Source: Thiohalocapsa sp.
GTDB taxonomy: Bacteria > Pseudomonadota > Gammaproteobacteria > Chromatiales > Chromatiaceae
DNA length: 64,000 nucleotides
Assembly (NCBI RefSeq): GCF_022340605.1
Contig: NZ_JAJDNQ010000147.1
Location: forward strand, 1-64,000
Reading direction: 5' to 3'
Position 1 is the stretch's first letter; each line of letters starts with the position of its first letter. Both the position numbers and the translations under genes were made by a program. A model generated the notes under the pieces. The model was not told the origin of the DNA. It was given only the letters and a program-made list of their open reading frames with translations, and made no database searches. This document shows, piece after piece, positions 47,567 through 58,219 of this stretch.

Positions 47567-47717
47567 GGATTGGGCATTCCCGGCTGGGGTTGGACGGGCG
47601 CCGCGGCCCCCTGCTCGGGCTCAAGCCCGGGCTCTCCGGCCTGAACTCGAGCTGGGGGTCGAGCTGGGGTCTGAGCCTTGGGGCTCGGCTCGCGGCGTCG
47701 GTGCTGACAGGGGTGAA

Positions 47718-49064
<1,347 letters not shown>

Positions 49065-49131
49065 TTAACACGATGTTCATGCCGCGGGTGCGCTGCACCC
49101 CACTCCCGGCCCCTGTTGCTGCACGAGGCAT

Positions 49132-50334
49132 CTAGCTCTCGTCGGTTGCGTCCGCGGCGCGGCGCAATGTCCAGCCGCCGGCGGTCTCGACCAGCACTTC
49201 TGCTGCCTCGGAGATCTCAGCCGCGCTGCCCGGCAGTTGTTGGATCACGCGGCGGCCGGCACGGCGCAGCTCCGCCACCGCCGCCTGCAGCGCCGCATCC
49301 GTGCTCCACGGTGCCAGCACCGGCGACGCCGACGCCGACGCCGGTACCTCCCGCGGAGCGGCCTGGGCGATCAGACCCTTCAGGTCCGTGCTGAAGCCCA
49401 CGGCCGGCCGCTCCCGGCCAAACACGTGGCCGATGTTGTCGTAGCGCCCGCCGCGGCCGATCTCCAATCCCCACCCTGGAACAAAAGCGGCAAAAACGAT
49501 GCCGGTTTTGTAGTTGTAGCCACGCAGCTCGGCGAGATCGAAGTGCACGGACAGCGCCGGCAGCCAGCGGGCAGTCTCCTCGGCGACGCGCCGCAGGCGC
49601 TCAAGTGCCGCCTGCACCGGGGCATCTGCCGCCGCCAGGGCGTGCCCGGCACGTTGCAGCGCGTCGTCGCCGTTCAGCTCCGGCAACACCAGCAGCATAT
49701 CGCCGACAGCGGGCGCGACGCCGGCCTGGTCGATGAGCTCGTGGATCTCTGGAATCGCCTTGCGCTGCAGGGCGTCGAACAGGGCCATCTCCTGCCCCCG
49801 ATCCAGCCCCGCCTGCCGCGCCAGCCCGCGGAAGATGCCGACGTGGCCCAGGTCCAGATAGGCGTTGTCGATGCCGGCCACCGCCAGCGTCGCGACGAAC
49901 AGACGCAGGATTTCGACGTCGCTCTCCATCCCGTCGTGGCCGAAGATCTCCGCGCCGATCTGCAACGGCGAACGGGAGCCGGCGAAGCCGTCCGAGCGGG
50001 TGTGCAGTACCGTCCCCAGATAGCACAGCCGCGTCGGCGCCTCTCGGCGCAGCCGGTGGGCGTCGATGCGCGCCACCTGCGGGGTCATGTCCGCACGCAC
50101 CCCCAGCAGACGCCCGCTCACCTGATCCGTGAGCTTGAAGGTTCGCAAGTCGAGATCACTGCCCGTGCCGGTGAGGAGGCTGTCGAGGTAGTCGATGAAC
50201 GGCGGAATGACCAGCTCGTAGCCCCAACTTCCGTAGAGGTCGAGCAGTTCGCGGCGCAGGGCTTCCACCCGCGCCGCCTCCGGCGGCAGCACCTCGTCGA
50301 TGCCGTCCGGCAGGCGCCAGCGTTCTTCGTTCAT
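49132..50334 (-). CDS. hisZ: ATP phosphoribosyltransferase regulatory subunit HisZ
   Basis: Catalytically inactive HisRS paralogue that activates short-form HisG in histidine synthesis. 400 residues with class II synthetase-like motifs: RRELLDLYGSWGYELVIPP, motif 2-like RLCYLGTVLHTR, and EIGRGGRYDNIG. Unlike HisRS, it lacks an anticodon-binding domain. It predicts that a short hisG lies elsewhere in the genome. Its place beside purA is known in several gammaproteobacteria. Confidence 0.95.
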   Translation of the reverse strand: MNEERWRLPDGIDEVLPPEAARVEALRRELLDLYGSWGYELVIPPFIDYLDSLLTGTGSDLDLRTFKLTDQVSGRLLGVRADMTPQVARIDAHRLRREAPTRLCYLGTVLHTRSDGFAGSRSPLQIGAEIFGHDGMESDVEILRLFVATLAVAGIDNAYLDLGHVGIFRGLARQAGLDRGQEMALFDALQRKAIPEIHELIDQAGVAPAVGDMLLVLPELNGDDALQRAGHALAAADAPVQAALERLRRVAEETARWLPALSVHFDLAELRGYNYKTGIVFAAFVPGWGLEIGRGGRYDNIGHVFGRERPAVGFSTDLKGLIAQAAPREVPASASASPVLAPWSTDAALQAAVAELRRAGRRVIQQLPGSAAEISEAAEVLVETAGGWTLRRAADATDES

Positions 50335-50368
50335 GGGGCTCGCGGGAAGTCGTCAGGTGGAGTCGGGA

Positions 50369-50554
50369 TCAGTTGATCAGGTACAGGAACGCGACGCCGG
50401 CCAGCATGCTGAACAACCCCGTCAGCCGCAGGCTGCGGTTGTCCTGCCGGGCCACTTCCAGCAGCAAGCGCCGCATAAGCCCAGGCGCCAGGAAGGGCAG
50501 CATGCCCTCGATGACGAACAGCAGCGCCACGGCCACCAGCAGGTCATGCCACAT
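50369..50554 (-). CDS. yjeT: YjeT/DUF2065 family small membrane protein
   Basis: 61 residues, two helices (DLLVAVALLFVIEGMLPFL and LRLTGLFSMLAGVAFLYLI). Family marks are FVIEGMLPFLAPG and RQDNRSLRLTGL. Function is unknown; the gene is commonly next to hflC. The ATG at 50554 is chosen over an upstream TTG. It is 34 bp before hisZ, while a strong hairpin separates it from hflC. Confidence 0.9.
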   Translation of the reverse strand: MWHDLLVAVALLFVIEGMLPFLAPGLMRRLLLEVARQDNRSLRLTGLFSMLAGVAFLYLIN

Positions 50555-50651
50555 AGGAAATCCCAAGGGGAACGCGGCCGGCGAAGACTGCGGACCGCGG
50601 CGCCGGCGCCAGGCGACGGCGCGGAATCATTACAAAAGCTGTCGGCAAAGT

Positions 50652-50679
50652 CTAACGCCCGCCGGTCGGCAGGCGTTAG
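50652..50679 (-). terminator. Strong hairpin between hflC and yjeT
   Basis: CTAACGCC (50652-50659) pairs perfectly with GGCGTTAG (50672-50679), and the interior GCCG/CGGC can extend the stem. It is about 130 bp past the hflC stop. The sequence after it on the minus strand is ACTTTGCC, only a short T-run, so termination efficiency is uncertain. Confidence 0.5.
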
Positions 50680-50812
50680 GGGCCAGATCAAGTCAGCGAC
50701 GCCCGCTGGCCTTGGAGAGAGCCCACCACGCCTGCACTCCCGGGGTGCGGCGCGGTGGTGCCTTGTACAGACATGGTGCCTGGTGGCGGGCGTGCACCCC
50801 GTGGCCGTTCCG

Positions 50813-51784
50813 TCAGTCGTAGGGCATCGGCGGCGACAGCCGCGCGCTGAGCCCCGGTGCGGGCACGGCCGTCGCAGCCTGCGGGGGCTCCACGGAAGGG
50901 GTACTGTCCTTCAACCTACCCTCCTTGTCGCTGAAGAAGCGAAAGAACTCCGAGTCCGGCGCCAGCACCAGTGTGGTGTCGCCCTTGCCGAACGATTCCA
51001 CGTAGGCGTTCAGGCTACGGTAGAAGGCATAGAATTCCGGGTCCGCCTGGTACGCCTTGGCATAGATCCCCGCCGCCTTCCCATCGCCTTGACCGCGCGT
51101 CTCTTCCGCCTCCCGGTAGGCGTCGGCAAGAATCACGGTGCGCTGGCGGTCGGCGTCGGCGCGGATACGCTCGGCGGCCTCGGAGCCCTTCGCGCGCAGG
51201 TCGCGGGCCACCCGCTCGCGCTCGGCACGCATGCGGTTGTACACGGACTCGCTGACCTCCGGCGGCAGGTCGATCTTCTTGACCCGCACGTCCACGACAT
51301 CGACGCCGAGCTCGGAGGCCTGGGTATCGATCTGCTTGGTCAGCTCGGTCATCAGTTCCAGGCGGTCCTCTGACACCACCTCCTGGATGGTGCGCTTGCC
51401 GAACTCGTCGCGCAGGCTGGTATTGATCCGCTCCGACAACAGCCGTGCGGTGCGTGCCGAGTCACCGCCGGTAGAGCGGAAGAACTGCGCCGCATTGCTG
51501 ATGCGCCACTTGGTGTATGAGTCGACGATGACGTCCTTCTTCTCGATGGTGAGGAAGCGCCCCGGGCGGGCGTCCAGCGTCTGGATGCGCGCATCGAATT
51601 TCAGGATGTTGTTCAGCAACGGCACCTTGAAATGCAGGCCCGGCTTGTAGTCGCTGCCGACGATTTCACCCAGGCGCAGCTTGATGGCGGTCTCGTACTG
51701 CTTCACGGTAAAGGTCGAGGCGTAGACCAGGAGCACCAGCAGCGCGACCGCCACGGGCACCAGGATCTTCTTGAAGTCGTCCAT
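50813..51784 (-). CDS. hflC: HflC, modulator of FtsH protease
   Basis: SPFH/prohibitin-family membrane protein, 323 residues, that forms the HflKC cage around FtsH. An N-terminal helix (ILVPVAVALLVLLVYASTF) is followed by the SPFH domain (GLHFKVPLLNNILKFDARIQ) and a long coiled coil rich in Arg/Glu/Ala. The ATG at 51784 overlaps the hflK stop (TGATG). The C-terminal 40 residues are Pro/Ser-rich, longer than in E. coli. Confidence 0.96.
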   Translation of the reverse strand: MDDFKKILVPVAVALLVLLVYASTFTVKQYETAIKLRLGEIVGSDYKPGLHFKVPLLNNILKFDARIQTLDARPGRFLTIEKKDVIVDSYTKWRISNAAQFFRSTGGDSARTARLLSERINTSLRDEFGKRTIQEVVSEDRLELMTELTKQIDTQASELGVDVVDVRVKKIDLPPEVSESVYNRMRAERERVARDLRAKGSEAAERIRADADRQRTVILADAYREAEETRGQGDGKAAGIYAKAYQADPEFYAFYRSLNAYVESFGKGDTTLVLAPDSEFFRFFSDKEGRLKDSTPSVEPPQAATAVPAPGLSARLSPPMPYD

Positions 51785-52941
51785 CAACGGCTCCTCCGTT
51801 CACGCGATACGTCGCGGCTGCGTAGATCCGGCGAATGCGTGCCCACCGTCGTGGGCTGAGACAGGTCAGCCGACGACTTGTTGTTGCTGCCCGCCTGCGC
51901 CCGCGTGGGCTTGCCGATGAGCTGGTCCAGCGGCAGGTACATCAGGCTGTTGCCGCCGGGCACGTCCAAAAGCACGGTGTTGTTGGCACCGAGCACCCGC
52001 TCCACGGTCTCGATATACAGGCGCTCGCGGGTGACCTCAGGCGCCTTCTCATATTGGGTCCGGACGGCGGAGAAGCGGGCCGTCTGGCCTTCCGCTTCGG
52101 CGATGACGCGGTCGCGGTACGCCTTGGCGTCCGCCAGGATGCGAGCGGCCTCGCCACGCGCCCGCGGCAGGATCTCATTGGAGTAAGCCTCGGCCTGGTT
52201 CTCCAGCCGTTCCTTGTCCTCGCGCGCCTTGATGGCGTCGTCGAACGCCTCTTTAACCGCGTCCGGTGGCTTCGCCGGCTGCATGTTGACCGAGGTCACG
52301 AGCAGACCGGTCTTGTATCCGTTCAGCAGCGCCTGGACCCGCTCCTGGATGGTGGCGGCGATGGCGCTGCGCCCCTCGGTGAGGATGAAGTCCAGCTTGC
52401 TGCCGCCGATGGTCTTGCGCACCACCGTCTCGGTGGCATCGCGTAGGGTCTTCTCCGGCGCCTGGTCCTGGAACAGATAATTGGCGGCGTCCTGGATGCG
52501 CGATTGCACGGTGAGCTCGACGTCGACGATGTTCTCGTCCTTGGTCAGCATCGCCGCCTTGTGCGTGAAGGACGAGATCTCGTCCACGTTCACCAGTTGC
52601 ACCGTTTCGATCGGGTATGGGATGTGCCAGTGCGGCCCGGGCTCCGTGGTCTTGGCGTAGGCGCCGAAGCGCATGACGACACCGCGCTCGGCCGGGTCCA
52701 CGATATAGATGCCCGTGAAAAGCCACGCGATGAGCAGCACCGCCAGAATGATCCCGATGGTGCGCCTGCTGATGTCCGCGCCGCCTCCGCCGCCGGCACC
52801 GCCGCCCTTGCCGCCACCCAGCAGGCCACTGACGCGCTCCTGCAGTTTGCGCACGATTTCATCGAGATCGGGCGGGCCGGCATTGTTCGGGCTGTTGCCC
52901 CAGGGGTCTTTGCCGCCGCCTCCGGGCTCGTTCCAAGCCAT
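51784..52941 (-). CDS. hflK: HflK, modulator of FtsH protease
   Basis: SPFH-family partner of HflC, 385 residues. The cytoplasmic N-terminus is Gly-rich (a run of GGGKGGGAGGGGG near residue 43), then a single helix (IGIILAVLLIAWLFTGIYIV), the SPFH domain starting VDPAERGVVMRFG, and a coiled coil. The C-terminal tail is Ser/Arg-rich. hflK-hflC overlap by one base. It follows hflX after about 250 bp in which I see no gene. Confidence 0.96.
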   Translation of the reverse strand: MAWNEPGGGGKDPWGNSPNNAGPPDLDEIVRKLQERVSGLLGGGKGGGAGGGGGADISRRTIGIILAVLLIAWLFTGIYIVDPAERGVVMRFGAYAKTTEPGPHWHIPYPIETVQLVNVDEISSFTHKAAMLTKDENIVDVELTVQSRIQDAANYLFQDQAPEKTLRDATETVVRKTIGGSKLDFILTEGRSAIAATIQERVQALLNGYKTGLLVTSVNMQPAKPPDAVKEAFDDAIKAREDKERLENQAEAYSNEILPRARGEAARILADAKAYRDRVIAEAEGQTARFSAVRTQYEKAPEVTRERLYIETVERVLGANNTVLLDVPGGNSLMYLPLDQLIGKPTRAQAGSNNKSSADLSQPTTVGTHSPDLRSRDVSRERRSR

Positions 52942-53194
52942 AATGTCTCCGCAGCTCGTCAGTGTGATGTTCGGGTGCGGACCCCAGGATCACCTATTGG
53001 GTGTCGCCTGTGGTCCTGCGCGGGATTCTGCTCCCCAAGGCGGGGCAGGTGCCGCCAGGGGCGGATGATATCAAGACGCGACACGGACTCGCGCGCCACG
53101 GAACTGCCGCGCGCGTGCTGTCCGCGGATGGCCGCCGCCGCGCGCCGGATTCCATCATCGGCCAGATGCCATCATCGCGATCCATCCGCGCCCG

Positions 53195-54568
53195 TCAGCG
53201 GACGAGATCCGCCGCCCTGGGCTCAGCCGGGTCGGCCGTATGCGCGGGCTCGGCGGTATGCGCGGGCTCGGCGATGGCACGGATTCGGCAGCTCATCCGA
53301 TCGCTTGCGCCCTGCACGCGGCACCAGCGCGCCTGCGGCATGCTGACCTCCATCTCCCAGCCGCCGAGCTCGGTGGGACAGTCGTGCTCGATGGTGGCAT
53401 TGCGGAACAGCCAGGCGCGCAGCGCGCCGTCCTCCGGTCCCAACAGCAGGCGTTGACGGATGCTGCCGGTCTGCAGGCGCTCGGCGATGGCCGCCGTGAG
53501 TAGATCCAGGCCTGCACCTGTGACAGCCGAGATCCAGACCCGTTCAACACGGCCGGAGGCATCGCGGTCCAGCCGCGGCGCCGGCCCTCCGGGCGGCTCC
53601 GGGAGGGCGTCGATCTTGTTGTACACCATGATGCGCGGGACCTCGTCCGCGCCGATCTCCGCGAGCACCGTCTCGACATCCCGGATGTGCCGCGCCCGCT
53701 CCAGCGGATTCGCATCCACCACGTGCAGCAGCAGGTCCGCGGAGCGGGTCTCTTCCAGCGTGGCGCGGAAGGCCGCCACCAGCTCGTGCGGCAGCTGGCT
53801 GATGAAGCCCACGGTGTCGGCGAGCACGGCGTCCTGCCCACCCGGCAGCTGCAGGCGCCGCAGGGTCGGGTCCAGGGTCGCGAAGAGCTGGTCCGCCTGC
53901 AGCACACCGGCGTCGGTGAGCCGATTGAACAGCGTCGATTTTCCGACGTTGGTGTAACCCACCAACGCCACCGTCGGCACCTCGTGCCGCTCGCGGGCGC
54001 GGCGGCCCTGCCCCCGCTGTACCTCGATGCGCGCGAGGCGCTCCCTGAGCACGGCGATGCGCTTGCCGAGCAGCCTGCGGTCGGTCTCGAGCTGGGTCTC
54101 GCCAGGTCCACGCAGCCCGATGCCGCCCTTCTGCCGCTCCAGGTGAGTCCACCCGCGCACCAGCCGCGTGGAAAGATGCCGCAGTTGCGCCAGCTCCACC
54201 TGCAGCTTGCCCTCGAAGGAGCGCGCACGCTGCGCGAAGATGTCCAGGATCAGACCGCTGCGGTCCACGACGCGGCATTCCAGCAGCCGCTCCAGATTGC
54301 GCTCCTGCGCCGGACTCAGGGCATGGTCCACGATCGCCAGCTCGGCCTCGCCGGCGGCCACCAGCGCCTTCAGCTCGTCGGCCTTGCCGGTGCCGATGAA
54401 ATACTTCGGGTCGGGGCTCACGCGGCTGCCACCGAGGAAGCCCACCACGGTCGCCCCGGCGGCCTCCGCGAGCTGCTGCAGCTCGTCACGCGCGTCCGCC
54501 GGCAACTCCCCACCGACGGCGAGTTGCACCAACACGGCACGCTCTCCGCTGGAAGGTCGGTCAAACAC
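53195..54568 (-). CDS. hflX: HflX GTPase (ribosome rescue) with a repeated C-terminal tail
   Basis: GTPase that splits stalled or heat-damaged ribosomes. 457 residues. N-terminal HflX domain with HALSPAQERNLERLL and RQKGGIGLRGPGETQLETD; G1 GYTNVGKST, G2 region LFATLDPTLR, G3 DTVGF, G4 NKID. I chose the GTG at 54568, which gives the same start as E. coli (FDRPSSGERAVLV). The C-terminus carries an extra tail with two AEPAHT copies and a degenerate third, from an 18-bp tandem duplication at about 53236-53275. Confidence 0.95.
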   Translation of the reverse strand: MFDRPSSGERAVLVQLAVGGELPADARDELQQLAEAAGATVVGFLGGSRVSPDPKYFIGTGKADELKALVAAGEAELAIVDHALSPAQERNLERLLECRVVDRSGLILDIFAQRARSFEGKLQVELAQLRHLSTRLVRGWTHLERQKGGIGLRGPGETQLETDRRLLGKRIAVLRERLARIEVQRGQGRRARERHEVPTVALVGYTNVGKSTLFNRLTDAGVLQADQLFATLDPTLRRLQLPGGQDAVLADTVGFISQLPHELVAAFRATLEETRSADLLLHVVDANPLERARHIRDVETVLAEIGADEVPRIMVYNKIDALPEPPGGPAPRLDRDASGRVERVWISAVTGAGLDLLTAAIAERLQTGSIRQRLLLGPEDGALRAWLFRNATIEHDCPTELGGWEMEVSMPQARWCRVQGASDRMSCRIRAIAEPAHTAEPAHTADPAEPRAADLVR

Positions 54569-54793
54569 GATGCGCCAACACCCCCGCGGCTGCCCCCGGA
54601 CAAACGGCAATTGCGGCCACACGACCGCGCACGGCGCACCCTGCGGTGCAGCCCACCCGGCTTTCGGGCTGGGACCGTGACCGAGCCCTACTTGATAAGC
54701 CCGGATGTGGCAGGCCCCTGTAGGCCGTCAGGCTCGACGAATCGGGGAATGACACGCGGGCGCCGCAGGGACGACGTCGGTGACAGGAAGAGC

Positions 54794-55045
54794 TCAGCTG
54801 TTGCCCTCCTCCGCGCCCGCCTCCGATGCCAGCGGGAGCTTGACATTACGGGCCGGCACCACCGTGGAGATGGCGTGCTTGTAGATCATCTGGCTGACGT
54901 TGTTCTTGAGCAGCACGACGAATTGGTCGAAGGACTCGATCTGCCCCTGGAGCTTGATGCCGTTCACCAGGAAGATCGAGACGGGTATCCGCTCTTTGCG
55001 TAGCGCGTTTAGAAAAGGGTCTTGCAGGCTCTGGCCCTTGGACAT
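54794..55045 (-). CDS. hfq: RNA chaperone Hfq
   Basis: 83 residues. Sm1 motif region [20 protein letters not shown] and Sm2 region [12 protein letters not shown] are complete; the proximal-face Gln8-like residue is in [11 protein letters not shown]. The hexamer pairs small RNAs with mRNAs. The C-terminal tail is short (about 15 residues), Ala/Glu-rich. GGAG precedes the ATG at 55045. The gap to hflX is 225 bp, wider than usual, and to miaA 183 bp, which probably holds hfq's own promoter. Confidence 0.98.
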   Translation of the reverse strand: MSKGQSLQDPFLNALRKERIPVSIFLVNGIKLQGQIESFDQFVVLLKNNVSQMIYKHAISTVVPARNVKLPLASEAGAEEGNS

Positions 55046-55228
55046 TGTTGGCGACTCCATCTTCTCGTGCACCGGTCGGTTGTTCCCCAGCCGGCGTTGC
55101 TTGCTTACGTGACGCACTGAAAAAAGAAACGTATCACATCCGGAAAGGTATCGGCGCCCTAAAAGCGCATGCGGAGGTATCGGTGCTTCCCCATGCGACA
55201 CGGCGCCCGTGCCCGCGCGGTGCGGGTC

Positions 55229-56239
55229 TTATCCAGGAGCCGCAGCAAGGCTGCGCCGCACCAGCGCGAGCGCTCGCCCGAGCGGATCCGCATCGTCCCA
55301 AAGCCAATGGCAGTCCGGCTCGGCGCGCAGCCAGGTGTACTGGCGCTTGGCGAGCTGGCGGGTTGCCGCCAGCGCGCGCCGGCGCATCTCGGCGGTGTCG
55401 TAGTCGCCGCGCAGGTGCTCCCAGAGCTGCCGATAGCCGACGCAGCGCATGGACGGCAGGTCGGGGCCGAGGTCGGCGCGCGCCATCAGCGCCCGCACCT
55501 CGTCCGCGAAGCCAGCGGCGAGCATGGCATCGAAGCGCACCTCGATGCGCCGGTGCAATGCCGCACGCTGCCGTGGTGAGCGCACCAGCTTGAGTGTCGG
55601 CAGCCCGAGGCCACCCGCGCCGGCCTCCCGCCACAGCACGCTCATGGGCTGGCCGGTAGCGAGATACACCTCCAGCGCCCGCTGCACGCGCTGCGGATCA
55701 TTCGGGTGGATACGCGCCGCCGAAGCCGGGTCCACGTCCGTCAGCCAGCGGTGCATGCCGCCAGGTCCCAGGGCCGCGGCGCGCTCGTCGAGGTGCACAC
55801 GCAGCGCCGCGTCCGCCGGCGGCAGCGGCGAGAGCCCGCGCAGCAGCGCGCGCACGTAGAGCATGGTGCCGCCCACCAGCAGCGGCAGCCTGCCGCGCGC
55901 GCGGATGTCATCGATGGCGGCGAGCGCATCGGTCCGAAAGCGCGCCGCCGAGTACGGCTCCGCCGGGTCGCAGATATCCACCAACCGATGCGGATACCGC
56001 GCCAGCACCGCCGCCGACGGCTTGGCCGTGCCGATATCCATGCCGCGGTAGACCAAAGCCGAATCGACACTGACGATGTCGCAATCGACCTCGCCGGCGA
56101 GGCCGTCCACCAGCGCCAGCGCGAGGTCCGTCTTGCCGCCGGCGGTCGGCCCCATCACCAGCACCACGGGCGGACCGCTCGCCGTGCCGTTCAACGTGGC
56201 GTCCACCTGGCCGCCGGTGGCGGCGTCCAGATCGTGCAT
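55229..56239 (-). CDS. miaA: tRNA dimethylallyltransferase
   Basis: Adds the isopentenyl group to A37 of tRNAs that read UNN codons. 336 residues; P-loop [12 protein letters not shown] near residue 30, the [17 protein letters not shown] block with the catalytic Asp/Thr region, and [13 protein letters not shown]. The N-terminus is about 20 residues longer than E. coli MiaA (a hydrophilic [18 protein letters not shown]). The ATG at 56239 directly follows the mutL stop, so they are co-translated. Confidence 0.97.
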   Translation of the reverse strand: MHDLDAATGGQVDATLNGTASGPPVVLVMGPTAGGKTDLALALVDGLAGEVDCDIVSVDSALVYRGMDIGTAKPSAAVLARYPHRLVDICDPAEPYSAARFRTDALAAIDDIRARGRLPLLVGGTMLYVRALLRGLSPLPPADAALRVHLDERAAALGPGGMHRWLTDVDPASAARIHPNDPQRVQRALEVYLATGQPMSVLWREAGAGGLGLPTLKLVRSPRQRAALHRRIEVRFDAMLAAGFADEVRALMARADLGPDLPSMRCVGYRQLWEHLRGDYDTAEMRRRALAATRQLAKRQYTWLRAEPDCHWLWDDADPLGRALALVRRSLAAAPG

Positions 56240-58099
56240 TCAGCGACCGCGCAGGAAGAGCCCATCCAGCTCGCGCCTGGAGACGCGGGTCCAGGTGGGG
56301 CGGCCATGGTTGCACTGGTCGGCCCGCTCCGTGCGCTCCATGTCGCGCAGCAGCGCGTTCATCTCGGCGAGGGTGAGGCGCCGGTTCGCGCGCACCGCAC
56401 CGTGACAGGCCATGCCGGCGAGCAATGCGTCGATGGCGCCCTCCACCCGGTCGCTTACGCCATGCGTGGCGAGGTCCGCGAGCACGTCACGCAGCAGTTG
56501 CTCGGGATCGGCGGCGCCGAGCAGCGCCGGCAGCTCGCGCACCACGAGTTGGGACTCGCCGAGGCGATCGACGCCGAGGCCGAGCCGTTGCAACAGCTCG
56601 CCACGGCGCTCCGCCAGGTCGGCCTCCGCCCGGCTCACGTGCACGGCGACCGGCACCAGCAGCGGCTGGCGCACCAGCCGCTCGCCATGGACCGCCTGCT
56701 TCAGCCGCTCGTAGCCGATGCGCTCATGCGCCGCGTGCATGTCCACGATGATGAGACCATCCGGCGCCTCGGCCAGGATATAGATGCCGTTGAGCTGGCC
56801 GATGGCGAAGCCGAGCGGGGGCACTTCGCCGGCGTCGTCGCTTGCCTCCACCCGCGCCTGCGCATCGCCGGACGGCTGCTGGAAGGCGAAGCCGGCACAC
56901 AGGACATGCGCGCCGGCGCCTGCACCACCGCGCCCGGGGACATCACGCGCGTAGCCACCCGCGCTCTCCGCGACGCCCAACGGCAGGCGGCCGGGCGCGG
57001 GTGGCGCCGGGCTCGGCGCGCGCGCCGCCGCTGGCGTCGTCGCGGGCGCCGCTCCACCACCGGCCGACGCCTGGGCGCCGGTTGCCGCGGGCTCTGCGCG
57101 CCGCCCGTCGGCAAGCCGCCGGTGCAGCGCGCGAAAGATGAAGTCGTGCACCTGGCGCGACTCGCGAAAGCGCACCTCGTGCTTGGCCGGGTGCACGTTC
57201 ACGTCCACCTGCCGTGGCGGGAGCTCCAGGAACAGCACGAAAGCCGGGTGACGTCCGTGGTGCAGCACGTCACGGTACGCCTGACGCACCGCGTGGGCGA
57301 TTACCTTGTCCCGCACCAGCCGGCCGTTGACGTAAAAGAACTGCATGTCGCCCTGACTGCGCGCGAAGTCGGGGCTCGCCACCAGCCCATGCAGGCGCAG
57401 ACCCACCGCGCCCTCGTCCAGCGCCAGCGCGTGGCTCAGGAAGGACTCGCCCAGCAGCCGGTGCAGGCGCTCCGGCGCCAGCGGCGCGTCCGCGGCCGGT
57501 AACTCCAGCGAAACGCGGCCGTTGTGCGTGAGCCGCAGATGCAGGTCGCCGTGCGCCAGCGCAAAGCGGGTCAGCAGTTGGTCGATGTGGCCGAGCTCGG
57601 TCTTCTCGGCACGCAGGAACTTGCGCCGCGCCGGCACGTTATAGAAGAGGTCGCGCACCTCGACGCTGGTGCCGACGTCGTGCGGGGCTGGCCGCACGGG
57701 GTCATGGCGGTCGCTGCCGTCGCAGGTGAGCCGCCAGCCGTGGTCGTCACCGCGGCGGCGCGAGGTGATGGCGAAGCGCGAGACGGAGGCGATGCTCGGC
57801 AGTGCCTCGCCGCGAAAGCCCAGGGTCGCGACGGCGTCGAGGTCCTCGAGGCTCGCGATTTTGCTGGTGGCGTGACGGGAGACGGCGAGCGGCAAGTCCT
57901 CGGGACCCAATCCGTCGCCGTCGTCGGTGACGCGAATCAGCTTGACACCGCCCTGCCCCAGGTCCACGCGCAGCGCGCGGGCACCGGCATCGAGGCTGTT
58001 CTCCACCAGTTCCTTGACCACCGAGGCCGGGCGCTCGATCACCTCGCCGGCGGCGATCTGGTTGATGAGTTGCGGCGGCAGCGCGCGGATGGGAGACAT
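56240..58099 (-). CDS. mutL: DNA mismatch repair protein MutL
   Basis: 619 residues. The N-terminal GHKL ATPase has [20 protein letters not shown] (ATP-binding Glu/Asn), DDGDGL, and [13 protein letters not shown] Pro/Ala-rich linker covers about residues 345-425, then the C-terminal dimer domain. No DQHAxxERxxYE endonuclease motif: the position reads [14 protein letters not shown], but the family type here is the MutH-less kind in many bacteria, so nuclease activity should be checked. The ATG at 58099 gives [11 protein letters not shown] as in E. coli; an ATG at 58108 is possible. Confidence 0.95.
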   Translation of the reverse strand: MSPIRALPPQLINQIAAGEVIERPASVVKELVENSLDAGARALRVDLGQGGVKLIRVTDDGDGLGPEDLPLAVSRHATSKIASLEDLDAVATLGFRGEALPSIASVSRFAITSRRRGDDHGWRLTCDGSDRHDPVRPAPHDVGTSVEVRDLFYNVPARRKFLRAEKTELGHIDQLLTRFALAHGDLHLRLTHNGRVSLELPAADAPLAPERLHRLLGESFLSHALALDEGAVGLRLHGLVASPDFARSQGDMQFFYVNGRLVRDKVIAHAVRQAYRDVLHHGRHPAFVLFLELPPRQVDVNVHPAKHEVRFRESRQVHDFIFRALHRRLADGRRAEPAATGAQASAGGGAAPATTPAAARAPSPAPPAPGRLPLGVAESAGGYARDVPGRGGAGAGAHVLCAGFAFQQPSGDAQARVEASDDAGEVPPLGFAIGQLNGIYILAEAPDGLIIVDMHAAHERIGYERLKQAVHGERLVRQPLLVPVAVHVSRAEADLAERRGELLQRLGLGVDRLGESQLVVRELPALLGAADPEQLLRDVLADLATHGVSDRVEGAIDALLAGMACHGAVRANRRLTLAEMNALLRDMERTERADQCNHGRPTWTRVSRRELDGLFLRGR

Positions 58100-58219
58100 C
58101 GCCAGCATGGAAGCAGAAGCGGCGGCGGCCCGCAAGTGGGGCCGGCCGACGCCTGCCACGCGTGCAGAAGCCGCGCTCGAGAAAGGTCACCCAGTGCGGC
58201 GTGGGTGCGCCAGCCCCCA

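Noticed and set aside
47616-47629. Palindrome after purA as a terminator
   Set aside because: The loop would be only two bases at full pairing, there is no T-run, and many GC-rich palindromes occur by chance here.
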